A DNA stretch of 64,000 nucleotides, taken from positions 496,001-560,000 of the forward strand of contig NZ_CP035119.1 in assembly GCF_004087835.1 (NCBI RefSeq). Direction: 5' to 3'. Source of the stretch: Halorussus pelagicus (GTDB lineage Archaea; Halobacteriota; Halobacteria; Halobacteriales; Haladaptataceae). The translations under genes and the position numbers were made by a program. Below the pieces are notes generated by a model. It was not told the origin of the DNA. It saw only the letters and a list, made by a program, of their open reading frames with translations, and did no database searches. How positions within the stretch are numbered: position 1 is the first letter of the stretch; each line of letters begins with the position of its first letter. This document shows positions 1-7,946 of this stretch, piece after piece.

Positions 1-769
1 GTTCTTGGGCGGCGAGGGCGGCAGTCAGCGGGACGGCGTCGTCCGAGAGGACGCTGTCGCGGAACGCATCGGCGCGATTCTGGAGGATGTCCACGAGCTG
101 GTGGGCGTCGTACGGCGGGAAGACCAGTTCGTCGTGGGCGAAACTCGACTTGACGCGCTCGTTGAGTTCGTCCGGGAAATCTATCTTGTTCGAGATACCG
201 ATGATACCGATAGTCGAGTCGGTGACCCGTCGGTTCTCACCCGCGCGTGAGAGTTTGCGCAGGACCTCGTCGTCCTCCAGCATGTCTATCTCGTCGAGGA
301 TGACAATGACCACATCGCTACAAATGTCGATGATTTGCCAGAGTCGGTCGTAGTAGTCGCCGGTGCCGAGGCCGCGCTGGGGGACCTTGATGCCGGTCTC
401 GTTCGGGTCGTTGAGTTCGCGCCCGATGGTCTTGATGACCGACGCCTCGGTGGTCTGCTCCCCGCAGTCGATGAAGGCGGTCTTGACGTTCACGTCTTCG
501 TGTTCGGCCTCGTTCTCGACACGCTTGGAGACGCTCCGGGAGATGAGCGACTTGCCGGTCCCGGTCTTGCCGAAGATAAAGAGATGGGTCGGTTCTTGGC
601 CGAAGATGGCGGGATTGAGGGCTTCAGCCACCTTCTGCATGTGTTCGTCGCGCCCCACGATTCGGTTCGGGCCGGGGAGATGAGAGATGCGCAGCAGGTC
701 CTCGTCGGCGAATATCGGCTCGTCGTAGCGGAACAGCGGGTCGCGGTCCGCCTCGTCGTCGGTAGCCAT
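1..769 (-). CDS. orc1: Orc1/Cdc6 replication initiator, 5' part (runs off the left edge)
   Basis: Only the first 256 codons are present; the gene reads leftward and continues beyond base 1. The protein is an AAA+ ATPase of the Orc1/Cdc6 family, which binds origins and loads the MCM helicase. Residues 67-74 form the Walker A motif GKTGTGKS, residues 159-162 form Walker B (DEID), and a sensor-1-like segment (GIIGISNK) follows. The N-terminus (MATDDEADRDPLF) is typical of haloarchaeal Orc1. The ATG at 767-769 is the first in frame. The C-terminal winged-helix DNA-binding domain lies outside the window. The upstream 800 bases have the repeat content expected of a linked origin. Haloarchaea carry many orc paralogues, so the number is uncertain. 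Confidence 0.95.
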   Translation of the reverse strand, partial: MATDDEADRDPLFRYDEPIFADEDLLRISHLPGPNRIVGRDEHMQKVAEALNPAIFGQEPTHLFIFGKTGTGKSLISRSVSKRVENEAEHEDVNVKTAFIDCGEQTTEASVIKTIGRELNDPNETGIKVPQRGLGTGDYYDRLWQIIDICSDVVIVILDEIDMLEDDEVLRKLSRAGENRRVTDSTIGIIGISNKIDFPDELNERVKSSFAHDELVFPPYDAHQLVDILQNRADAFRDSVLSDDAVPLTAALAAQE

Positions 770-817
770 CAGTTGCCACTCCCTTCGTACTTCAGCACAT
801 AAATGGAGGGGGTATCG

Positions 818-1030
818 TCGCGGATGTAACTCGGGGCCAAACGTGGGGCCAGCGTCGTTTGTCGCCTCTTCGAGTGAGAAATCGACTCAGGGTACCCTCG
901 CGGATGTTCTGGCGCGCGAACTGATCGATTCGTGTTCGGTTGGGACAGACACCTACCTCGCGGATGTAAGAGGTTTGGGTGGGTGGGGGTAGAGTTGATT
1001 GGTTAGAAGAGTCAAAGACGCTCGCGGATT
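818..1030 (+). repeat. Spaced direct repeat tcgcggatgt (4 copies)
   Basis: The word tcgcggatgt occurs at 818-827, 898-907 and 958-967. A near copy (tcgcggatt) is at 1022-1030. Start-to-start spacing is 80, 60 and 64 bases. All are on the + strand, between the start of orc1 and the 34-bp tandem repeat. The third copy runs into the tgtaagagg word and G-tract. They may be protein-binding sites in the origin. Confidence 0.6.
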
Positions 1031-1052
1031 TAAACGAAGACGGAGTCAGTTG

Positions 1053-1188
1053 GTCAAGGTCGTCAAAAAGTAGACGAGGTCGGACCGTCAAGGCCGTCGA
1101 AAACCGGACAGGGTCGGACCGCCAAGGCCGTCGAAAACCGGATGAGGTGGGACAGTCGAGACCGTCGAAGAGTGGACCCGCCCGAACA
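1053..1188 (+). repeat. 34-bp tandem repeat, four units
   Basis: Four contiguous 34-base units begin at 1053, 1087, 1121 and 1155. Units 2 and 3 are nearly identical; units 1 and 4 have diverged. Each starts gtcaaggccgtcgaaaa or a variant, followed by a purine-rich half. No spacers separate the units, so this is not a CRISPR array. It lies between orc1 and an A/T-rich stretch and may be an iteron-like array for an initiator. Confidence 0.85.
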
Positions 1189-1676
1189 TCAGAAACGGGA
1201 CGGACCAACTGGAAGTAGGACGGAGCAATTGACAACAGAATGGATCAACTAGAGAACGGATCGACTAGAGAACGAACCGAGATAGAGATGCGAAAACGAA
1301 CCGAAGTAGAGCGAGTCGAAAATAGAGGTACGGTGACACACCTTCATCGCGTCTGTAAGGAAAAATGTTTTCTAGAGAAATACACACACCACTATCTCGA
1401 ATGTAAATGCACAGAATATATAGCTTTTAGAGCTTAATACTCCTATATAGTGTTTCTAAATCATCTTTTATACAGAGAGAGACAGTACATACGCGAGCGT
1501 GGTGTTAGGGTCTAAGGAACCGACCGACCCCCCGGAACCCCTTTCGACCCTCTTACAAACGCGACACTGGTGTGTCCCCCTCGATATTACTGCCCGTCGT
1601 CGTCCTCGGCATCCGCCGAAAGTTATCTTCCGAAGCCAGCAGAAAGATTTTGACCGCTCGGCCCCAACCGAAATCC

Positions 1677-2630
1677 GTGAGTCTCTACCGCAGCGTCCGG
1701 GCGATTGCCGATGCCTCCGGAACCGGTCCCATCGACTGGCACGCCGTCGCCGAGGCCGCCAAGGCGTCAACCGACCCCGGTTCGATTGAGATGTCGCCGA
1801 GCGAGCGGGAGGGCTACGCGGCCGACGTGCGCGACGCCCGCACCCGCGTCCGCGAGGTCTCCGGCGCGGAGTTCGACGTTCCCGACACCATCGAGGTGCA
1901 GAACCGCCACCACTGGATCGACGCGAACATCGACACGTTCCGGCGAGTGATGGAACCCGTCGAGGAACACGGTCCCGACATCATGCCGGGCGTCGCCCGG
2001 ACCATCAACACCGGAACGATGTCGCTGATGCTGTCGGTGCTGGGCAGGAACGTCCTCGGGCAGTACGACCCGCTTTTGTTAGCAGACGGCGACGAACACG
2101 CCCTCTACTTCGTCCGGCCGAACATCGAGCGCATCGCCCGCGAACTCGACGTGGACTACGACCGATTCCGGCGCTGGATAGCCTTCCACGAAGTCACGCA
2201 CGCCGCGGAGTTCGGCGCGGCCCCGTGGCTTTCCGAGCACCTCGAAACCCGCATGGAGTCGGGCGTCGATGCGCTGGCGCAGGGCCGCCTCGACCGCGAC
2301 GCCTTTGAGGAACTGGACGCCGCCATGACCGCCGTCGAGGGATACGCCGAACTCCTGATGGACGGCGCGTTCGACGACGAGTACGCCGACCTCCGCGAGA
2401 AGATGGAGGCCCGACGGCAGGGCGGCGACCCGCTCTCGCGGCTCGTCCGCCGGATGCTCGGACTCGGCCTGAAACGTCGCCAATACGAGCGCGGCAAGGC
2501 GTTCTTCGAGGCGGTCGCCGCTCGGCGCGGTATCGAGGGCGCGACGGTCGTCTGGGACCGCCCAGAGAATTTGCCCACCGACGCAGAGCTTGACGACCCC
2601 CAGCAGTGGCTCGCTCGCGTGAACCCCTGA
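1677..2630 (+). CDS. Zincin-like metalloprotease family protein (DUF2342-like)
   Basis: A 317-residue soluble protein if the GTG at 1677 is used. That start begins at VSLYRSVRAIADASG, where family-like sequence starts; an upstream in-frame start at 1572 would add 35 unconvincing residues. Residues 171-175 are HEVTH, an HExxH zinc-binding motif in a helix (FHEVTHAAEF), and a downstream Glu-containing helix (VEGYAELLMD) could give the third ligand. The overall sequence resembles the zincin-like family found in actinobacteria and haloarchaea and sometimes annotated as 'coenzyme F420 biosynthesis associated'. Substrate and role are unknown, and nothing nearby relates to F420. It is preceded by the candidate origin. 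Confidence 0.85.
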   Translation: MSLYRSVRAIADASGTGPIDWHAVAEAAKASTDPGSIEMSPSEREGYAADVRDARTRVREVSGAEFDVPDTIEVQNRHHWIDANIDTFRRVMEPVEEHGPDIMPGVARTINTGTMSLMLSVLGRNVLGQYDPLLLADGDEHALYFVRPNIERIARELDVDYDRFRRWIAFHEVTHAAEFGAAPWLSEHLETRMESGVDALAQGRLDRDAFEELDAAMTAVEGYAELLMDGAFDDEYADLREKMEARRQGGDPLSRLVRRMLGLGLKRRQYERGKAFFEAVAARRGIEGATVVWDRPENLPTDAELDDPQQWLARVNP

Positions 2631-2636
2631 ATAACA

Positions 2637-2714
2637 CTCTCATTCTCGGGAATCTGCTTTCGCTCTCATTCTTAGGAGCCTGATTTCGCTCTCATTCTCA
2701 GGAGCCTGCTTTCG
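2637..2714. repeat. 26-bp tandem repeat, three units, in a convergent gap
   Basis: Three contiguous 26-base units at 2637-2662, 2663-2688 and 2689-2714, each beginning ctctcattct and ending ctttcg or atttcg, with a partial fourth start at 2715. They fill the gap between two genes that end toward each other (2630 and 2718). Each unit contains a pyrimidine-rich run, so the array could help terminate transcription or simply be a local duplication. Confidence 0.8.
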
Positions 2715-2717
2715 CTC

Positions 2718-2915
2718 TCAGGCAATTCGAACAAGATACGCAAGAAGCACCACGCCGACCACCAGTCCCGCACCGACTGCGACCACGACCTGCACCAGCG
2801 ACCCGCCGCCAGAGAACGTAATGAGACCGGCTGAGGCACCGACGAGCACGACGATGGCTATCTTGAGGCGGTTCATCGACTCGCGCTTGTCCTCCGAAGA
2901 TGGTGGCCTGACCAT
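2718..2915 (-). CDS. Small two-helix membrane protein
   Basis: A 65-residue protein starting MVRPPSSEDKRESM with two hydrophobic segments (about residues 18-33 and 40-62) separated by a short Gly-rich turn, ending in a lone Arg near the C-terminus. A longer reading frame upstream exists, but the Met at 2915 is preferred: it lies 2 bases after the stop of the upstream 58-residue ORF, implying translational coupling. No family is recognised; it is probably an inner-membrane helper of unknown function. Confidence 0.7.
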   Translation of the reverse strand: MVRPPSSEDKRESMNRLKIAIVVLVGASAGLITFSGGGSLVQVVVAVGAGLVVGVVLLAYLVRIA

Positions 2916-2917
2916 CG

Positions 2918-3094
2918 TTACAGTTCGTGCGACGCGCTGACGTGCATCTGGACGAACTGCCAGCGCCGCTCGTCTCTTTCGTCGTCCGATTCTTCGCTCC
3001 CTCCGCCACCCTCGCGTTCGAGGACGCCGCTCCACCGCGTGTCGAACGACCAGCGAGTTCCGGTGTCGTCGTTATCAACATCGGTCGCGCTCAT
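2918..3094 (-). CDS. Small acidic protein of unknown function (58 aa)
   Basis: ATG at 3092-3094 to TAA at 2918-2920. The product is 58 residues, strongly acidic, with a GGGGSEESDDERDE segment in the middle, Trp residues at about 15, 21 and 45, and the ending QMHVSASHEL. Composition and codon choice match haloarchaeal proteins. The stop is followed after 2 bases by the ATG of the small membrane protein, so the two form a tight pair. No family recognised. Confidence 0.65.
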   Translation of the reverse strand: MSATDVDNDDTGTRWSFDTRWSGVLEREGGGGSEESDDERDERRWQFVQMHVSASHEL

Positions 3095-3167
3095 GCAGAA
3101 TCCGTGCGGGTGAACTCGCTTAAGCCTACTCGTCTACGCGGGTGCTTTCCCGGAAATCCGGAACCGA

Positions 3168-3719
3168 CTACTGGAAGCCACGCCCTACGTCGTCGTCGTG
3201 GACGAGGTCGTCTAACTCCTCGTTCAGGAGGTCTTCGGCCTCTTCGAACCGGTTGGAGAGTTCCTCGGCGGGGTCGGGTCGGTCGTAGCGGTCGAAGTCG
3301 ATGGGACCGAACGCGGGACTGTCGAGCGCGTCCATCACGTCGTCGAAGAAGTCGTCCGGGGTGGTCGGCGCGTCGGCGTGCGCCTTGACGACCTCTTCGA
3401 GGTGTTTGGCCTTCTGCTCGGCGTCGTCCTCGTTCTCGGGCGGATTTTGGACCGCGAATCGGCCGCCAGTCTTCTGTTCGGGAAGGAACGACCCGATTTC
3501 GTCGTCGAGTTTGCGCGCGACGCGCGCCCCGACTCCCTTCACCTCGTAGGGGTTCTTCGCGTAGGTCTTCAGGTGGTAGACCCCGCCGCGCGGATGCCCG
3601 AGGTAGAGGTCCTCGCCGACGCCGCCAGCGCGCTTGCCGCCGACTGCCCGCCAGTCGTCGGGGTTCACGTCCTTTTCGACTACGTCTGCGACGATGTCCT
3701 TCCACTCGCGTATCCGCAT
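3168..3719 (-). CDS. Conserved haloarchaeal protein of unknown function
   Basis: A 183-residue acidic cytoplasmic protein starting MRIREWKDIVADVVE. There are no membrane segments or signal peptide. The first 70 residues look folded (a basic/aromatic region around LYLGHPRGGVYHLKTYAKN, then VKGVGARVARKLDDE); the C-terminal third is acidic and probably helical. A 10-bp palindrome tcacatgtga (3729-3738) sits 9 bases before the start codon, where a regulator could act. The family is familiar in form but I cannot name a function. Confidence 0.8.
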   Translation of the reverse strand: MRIREWKDIVADVVEKDVNPDDWRAVGGKRAGGVGEDLYLGHPRGGVYHLKTYAKNPYEVKGVGARVARKLDDEIGSFLPEQKTGGRFAVQNPPENEDDAEQKAKHLEEVVKAHADAPTTPDDFFDDVMDALDSPAFGPIDFDRYDRPDPAEELSNRFEEAEDLLNEELDDLVHDDDVGRGFQ

Positions 3720-3851
3720 GCTTACCTGTCACATGTGAGCGCGGGAGAATTAACGTATCGGTCCGAAACGACCCCACAAACCGAAACGACCCCGCAAAAA
3801 ACGGCTCCGAAGAAACCCCCCGTCCTTTCTCGTAGAAGTCAACTCCCGAAC

Positions 3852-4385
3852 TCAGTACGTCGGCGACTCTTCGGGCACGTTCTCGCGCTGGTTGACGACG
3901 CGCCCGAGAACGAACAGCGCGTCCGACAGTCGATTGAGGTAGGTGACGGCGATGGCGTTGATATCTTCTTCGGCTTCAAGCGCGACGGCGCGGCGCTCGG
4001 CGCGGCGACAGACCGTCCGGGCGTGGTGGAGTCGCGCGCCAGCGTCGCCGCCGCCGGGCAGGATGAACGATTCGAGCGGTGCGAGTTCCTCGTCGTAGGC
4101 GTCCATCCACTCCTCCAACTGCTCGACGTGTTCCTCGCGGACCGCGGGGTCGTCTTCGTCCGGGTCGGGGTTGGCGAAGTCCGCCTGCACGACATGGAGG
4201 TGGTTCTGTATCTCCCGGAGGTGGCCGTCCACGTCGTCGTGGCCGGTCGGGCGGACGCGCCCGACGAGCGCGTTCACCTCGTCTACCGTGCCGTAGGCCT
4301 CGATTCGCGGGCTGGCCTTCGAGACGCGCGACATGTCTCGAAGGTCGGTCTGGCCCTCGTCACCGCGACCAGTGTAAATCTTCAT
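3852..4385 (-). CDS. pduO: ATP:cob(I)alamin adenosyltransferase, PduO type
   Basis: A 177-residue enzyme that transfers the adenosyl group of ATP to cob(I)alamin to make coenzyme B12. The N-terminal signature KIYTGRGDEGQTDL (phosphate-binding loop) is followed by SPRIEAYGTVDEVNAL and near the end by RRAERRAV and YLNRLSDALFVLGR, all hallmarks of the PduO/MMAB trimeric adenosyltransferase. The length is standard. It stands alone here, without other cobalamin genes. Start ATG at 4383-4385 is unambiguous. Confidence 0.95.
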   Translation of the reverse strand: MKIYTGRGDEGQTDLRDMSRVSKASPRIEAYGTVDEVNALVGRVRPTGHDDVDGHLREIQNHLHVVQADFANPDPDEDDPAVREEHVEQLEEWMDAYDEELAPLESFILPGGGDAGARLHHARTVCRRAERRAVALEAEEDINAIAVTYLNRLSDALFVLGRVVNQRENVPEESPTY

Positions 4386-4495
4386 ACCATCGACTACCGA
4401 CCGACTGCACTTAACTCCCGCCCCGAACGGTCGGCGAGGGTCGTTTCCCGACTTCCAACTCCCAATTCTTGCCAGTCCACCGATTCCGGTCTCGC

Positions 4496-4735
4496 TCAGG
4501 CCAGCGAGGTCTCGACGTACTCCACGATTTTGTCGCTCTCGGCCATCGTCACGCCACGCCCCTCGTCCACGAGGACCGGAACGCCGCGCTGACCGCTAAC
4601 GCGCTTGACCTCGTCGCGCTCGGAGTGAAGCGCTTCGACCCACTCGGTCTCGTACTCGACGCCGTGGTCGTCGAGCGAGTCGTGGACTTTCTCGCAGTAC
4701 GGACAGCCGTCGAGCGCGTACAGGATTACGGACAT
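4496..4735 (-). CDS. Glutaredoxin-like protein
   Basis: A 79-residue thioredoxin-fold protein. Starting at the ATG at 4733-4735 gives MSVILYALDGCPYCEKV, with the CPYC redox motif at residues 11-14, as in glutaredoxins. An earlier in-frame start would add nine non-family residues. Near the middle QRGVPVLVDEG contains the cis-Pro loop (VPVL), and VTMAESDKIVEYVE matches the glutathione-binding C-terminal part of the fold. Probably a cytoplasmic disulfide reductase; the haloarchaeal thiol partner is likely gamma-glutamylcysteine. Confidence 0.9.
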   Translation of the reverse strand: MSVILYALDGCPYCEKVHDSLDDHGVEYETEWVEALHSERDEVKRVSGQRGVPVLVDEGRGVTMAESDKIVEYVETSLA

Positions 4736-4968
4736 GCCCGAGCGTTGGGCGTCGGTCGGCAAGAATGTGGTGCCAAAGTCGGTTTCCGTCGTGGAGCGTC
4801 GAGCAGATGACTTGATATAGCATCATGAAATTTACGCCCTTTCAGAAACCTCTTCTCCGGCAGAACCCGACGACTGCCAGCACACCGTAGCCCGCATCGA
4901 AACCCCCGAACGACGACCCACGCGCTCAAACCAGTATCCTCAAATGCCGCGCAGTTCGAACTCCGAAC

Positions 4969-5136
4969 ATGGCTCAGGAACTCGACCACGACTGTCCCCA
5001 GTGTGGCACCGAGCGGACGTTCTACCGCACCGCGAGCACCACGCTCCACCTCGGCGAGAAAACCAAGTGGGGCTGTCCGGAGTGTGACTTCCGGTTCGTT
5101 CGCATCGACGGCGACATCGACTCGGCCCAAGCCTGA
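4969..5136 (+). CDS. Small zinc-ribbon protein (55 aa)
   Basis: ATG 4969-4971 to TGA 5134-5136. The 55-residue product has two CxxC pairs (HDCPQCGTE and WGCPECDFR) about 26 residues apart, which should bind one zinc ion, and an acidic tail. This is a common form of haloarchaeal zinc-ribbon miniprotein; the role is unknown. Confidence 0.85.
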   Translation: MAQELDHDCPQCGTERTFYRTASTTLHLGEKTKWGCPECDFRFVRIDGDIDSAQA

Positions 5137-5608
5137 GGACGGTCTCCCTCTCGACTACTCGTTGCTTTAGAGTTGCATCGCTCGCTCGACTATTCTCGGC
5201 GACTCATCAGCGACGGTCCCGAACGTCGGAAAGTCGCTCGACTGATTTGTGAGTCGTCAGGACTTGAGCCGGGACGAACGGCCCGAGACGACCTCGAAGC
5301 GCGAACTGCCGTCGCAGAGCGAACTCGTAAACTACATTCAGATATACGAAATCGCTATTTCTCGCGAGAAACGAGAGACCGGTGTTTCGAGGTGGAGAAG
5401 GACGCTTGGCGTTCGTCGCGCCGAGAGCGCGGCGCGCGTCGTCGGTTCGATGTTCTTCACACAGCTCCCTGCGAGTCCTTGGGCCACGACCGATACCGGA
5501 CCCCGACGACCCTCGGCAGTTCGCGCGGCGAGACGACCTCAGCACGAAGTGACGGACTCAACTCGCGTGTAGAAAGGGTTATCAGTTCGCCGGGACCGTA
5601 ACCAAAAC
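5137..5608. other. Gap with no supported gene; 14-bp palindrome
   Basis: Open frames here encode basic, non-haloarchaeal-looking sequence and are not accepted. A perfect palindrome tttctcgcgagaaa lies at 5358-5371 within a locally A/T-richer patch (about 5325-5375). It could be an operator for thrS downstream, but it is 237 bases before the start. Nothing else is recognised. Confidence 0.4.
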
Positions 5609-7537
5609 ATGAGCCAGATTACGGTCGTCCTTCCCGACGGTTCGGAACTCGAACTGGAGGAGGGGGCCACGGTCGAAGACGCGGCGTTCGAAATCGGTCC
5701 CGGTCTCGGCCGCGACACCGTCGCGGGGGTCGTGAACGGCGACCTCGTGGACAAAGCAAGCGCGCTTCCCGACGGCGCGAAACTGGAAATCGTCACGCCC
5801 TCCAGCGACGAGTACCGGGACGTGCTTCGCCACTCGGCGGCCCACGTCTTCGCACAGGCGCTCCAGCGTCTCCATCCCGAAGCGAGCCTAACCATCGGCC
5901 CGTGGACCGACGACGGGTTCTACTACGACATCTACGGCGTCGAACTCGAAGAGGAAGACCTCGAAGCCATCGAGGACGAAGCCTACGACATCATCGAGGA
6001 GGATCTCGACATCGAGCGATTCGAGCGCTCGCGCGAGGAGGCCTTCGAGGTCTACGAGGACAACCGATTCAAGCGCGAGATTCTGGACGACGAGGCCGCC
6101 GACGAGGAGTCCATTTCGTTCTACGAGCAGGGCGAGTTCGAGGACCTGTGTAAAGGACCGCACGTCGAGTCCACCGGCGAAATCGGCGGGTTCGCGCTGC
6201 TGTCTATCTCCGGTGCCTACTGGCGCGGCGACGAGGAAAACGAGATGCTGACCCGCGTCTACGGGACGGCCTTCGAGAGCGAGGCCGAACTGGAGGAGTT
6301 CCTCGAACGCAGAGAGGAGGCCGAGGAGCGCGACCACCGGAAAATCGGTCGAGAGATGGACCTGTTCTCCATCCCCGACCACTCGCCGGGATGCGCACAC
6401 TACCACCCCAACGGGATGACCATCCGGCGCGAGTTGGAGGACTACATTCGGTCGAAGAACGACGAGTTGGGCTACGACGAGGTTTGGACGCCGGAACTCA
6501 ACAAGGCCGAACTCTGGAAGCCGACGGGCCACTACGACACGTTCAAGGAAGCGGGCGAGATGTTCGCGTGGGAGCAGGACGACACCGAGTACGGCCTGAA
6601 GCCGATGAACTGCGCGAACCACGCCCACGTCTTCGACGACCACCAGTATTCGTACCGGGACCTGCCGGTTCGCTTCTCGGAGTTCGGCACCTGCTACCGC
6701 AACGAGCAGTCCGGCGAACTCTCCGGTCTCCTGCGGGTCCGCGGGTTCACGCAGGACGACGGCCACGCCTTCATCCGAAAGGACCAGATTCGCGGCGAGA
6801 TTCTGTCGGTCCTCGACGTTATCGACGAAATCTACGGCCACTTCGACCTCGACGTGCAGTACAAGTTGGAGACGAAGGGCGAGGACGCGGTCGGAAGCGA
6901 CGAAATCTGGGAGCAGGCGACCGGCGCGCTGAAAGACGCCCTCTCCTCGGAAGGTCTCGACTACGACGTCGAAGAGGGCGAGGCCGCGTTCTACGGGCCG
7001 AAAATCGGCATCAACGCCGTGGACGCAATCGGCCGGGAGTGGACCATCGGCACGGTCCAACTGGACTTCAACATTCCCGAGCGACTGGACTTGAGCTACA
7101 CCGGCGAGGACAACAACGAACACCGCCCGGTGATGGTCCACCGCGCGCTTCTGGGAACCTTCGAGCGATTCATGGGCATCATCATCGAACACTTCAAGGG
7201 GAACTTCCCGACGTGGCTCGCCCCCGAGCAGGTTCGCATCCTGCCCGTGAGCGACGACAACATCGGCTACGCGAAACAGCTTCAGAACCGGTATCTGGGC
7301 GACTTCCGGGTCGAAATCGAGGACCGGTCGTGGACGGTCGGCAAGAAGATTCAGCAGGCCCACGACGACAACGTGCCCTACATGCTCGTCGTCGGCGACA
7401 ACGAGGAAGAGGCTGGAACCATCTCGGTGCGTGACCGCGAGGAGCGCGAGCGCGACGACGTGGCAGTCGAGGCGTTCCGCGACCACCTCGCCGAGGAAAT
7501 CGAAAGCAAGGCCATCGAGCCGAACTTCCTCGATTAA
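5609..7537 (+). CDS. thrS: Threonyl-tRNA synthetase, bacterial type
   Basis: A 642-residue class II synthetase that charges tRNA-Thr. Domains in order: TGS (about 1-62), the N2 editing domain with HSAAH (His75, His79) and CKGPH (Cys181, His185), a class II catalytic core with zinc ligands Cys335 (MNCANH), His386 (DDGHAF) and the His of VMVHRALLG, and a C-terminal anticodon-binding domain from about residue 530. This is the bacterial architecture with the alanyl-type editing module, unlike the archaeal enzyme encoded at 49371-51239. All key residues are intact. The ATG at 5609 fits a leaderless transcript (ttatcag about 30 bases upstream). Confidence 0.97.
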   Translation: MSQITVVLPDGSELELEEGATVEDAAFEIGPGLGRDTVAGVVNGDLVDKASALPDGAKLEIVTPSSDEYRDVLRHSAAHVFAQALQRLHPEASLTIGPWTDDGFYYDIYGVELEEEDLEAIEDEAYDIIEEDLDIERFERSREEAFEVYEDNRFKREILDDEAADEESISFYEQGEFEDLCKGPHVESTGEIGGFALLSISGAYWRGDEENEMLTRVYGTAFESEAELEEFLERREEAEERDHRKIGREMDLFSIPDHSPGCAHYHPNGMTIRRELEDYIRSKNDELGYDEVWTPELNKAELWKPTGHYDTFKEAGEMFAWEQDDTEYGLKPMNCANHAHVFDDHQYSYRDLPVRFSEFGTCYRNEQSGELSGLLRVRGFTQDDGHAFIRKDQIRGEILSVLDVIDEIYGHFDLDVQYKLETKGEDAVGSDEIWEQATGALKDALSSEGLDYDVEEGEAAFYGPKIGINAVDAIGREWTIGTVQLDFNIPERLDLSYTGEDNNEHRPVMVHRALLGTFERFMGIIIEHFKGNFPTWLAPEQVRILPVSDDNIGYAKQLQNRYLGDFRVEIEDRSWTVGKKIQQAHDDNVPYMLVVGDNEEEAGTISVRDREERERDDVAVEAFRDHLAEEIESKAIEPNFLD

Positions 7538-7600
7538 GGCTTCTCGGACTGCTACTCGCTACTTCTCTCTTTCTACGATTTTCCACTCGACTCCACTCAC

Positions 7601-7830
7601 CCGACCGGCGCGTGCGGGCGCGTCGCCGTCGGCGACGCGCCCATCTGCGCGAGGTCTGCGCGAACGGATGTGAGCGCAGGCTCGGAAGACGCGGGTTGTC
7701 TTCCGGTGGATGAGGACCGCAGGCCGTCGGCCGAGGACCGCAATCGGTTGGGGAGGGTGTGGCTCGCGGTTACGGTGCTGTGCGGTCGCGGTGACTCCTT
7801 TGAGTCGGCAGTAGATAGCTTCTGCGCCAC
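7601..7830 (+). repeat. Dispersed hairpin-rich intergenic element, copy 1
   Basis: The element begins ccgaccggcgcgtgcgggcg and contains a strong stem (gggcgcgtcgcc paired with ggcgacgcgccc, about 7616-7642), a second stem (ggaagac/gtcttcc, 7684-7704), the linker ggttggggagggtgtgg (7745-7761), a gcggt-rich segment, and an end gcagtagatagcttct (7808-7823). Two more copies lie at 24511-24784 and 52801-53006. It fills the gap between thrS and the converging methyltransferase. Stem sequences differ between copies yet still pair. Confidence 0.8.
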
Positions 7831-7859
7831 TTCCATCACCTCGAAACCACCCTCGTCCC

Positions 7860-7865
7860 TTTTTT
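7860..7865 (+). terminator. T6 tract after thrS and repeat copy 1
   Basis: A run of six T (cccttttttctcc) in a gap between converging genes. Archaeal RNA polymerase stops at T-rich runs on the non-template strand, so this may end thrS transcription. No stem is needed and none is obvious next to it. Confidence 0.35.
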
Positions 7866-7946
7866 CTCCGACGAACAGAATCGACCCCACCACACCAACC
7901 CGACGGACACTACCCCGAGTTGCAACCCGACCGACACTACCCGAAC

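Larger units (their letters stand above)
770..1600. other. Candidate replication origin next to orc1
   Basis: No gene is supported here. The stretch holds short spaced repeats of tcgcggatgt (818-1030), a 34-bp tandem repeat (1053-1188), a shorter degenerate 16-bp doublet (about 1242-1273), then an A/T-rich core (about 1360-1500). A 9-bp word, tgtaagagg at 965-973 followed by a G-tract (977-989), recurs inverted at 1549-1557 with its G-run on the opposite strand (1528-1533). Haloarchaeal origins known from the literature have inverted Orc-binding boxes with G-strings around an A/T-rich unwinding element beside an orc gene. The layout fits, but I did not match a published box consensus, so this is inference. 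Confidence 0.5.

Noticed and set aside
1053-1188. CRISPR-like array in the 34-bp repeats
   Set aside because: Units are contiguous with no unique spacers and no cas genes are near, so it is a tandem repeat.
792-1235. 147-residue leftward open frame in the origin region, and a shorter frame opposite it
   Set aside because: Both translate the tandem repeats; the basic, repetitive sequence does not look haloarchaeal.
5249-5572. 107-residue rightward ORF before thrS
   Set aside because: Its first 40 residues look passable, but the rest is basic and unlike any family, and the opposite strand is equally open. Too weak to call.
5137-5608. T-box or other leader riboswitch for thrS
   Set aside because: T-boxes are bacterial, and no specifier stem or antiterminator pattern was seen; only a short palindrome is present.
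5888-7486. 532-residue leftward ORF across thrS
   Set aside because: Antisense shadow of the ThrRS gene; no independent family resemblance.
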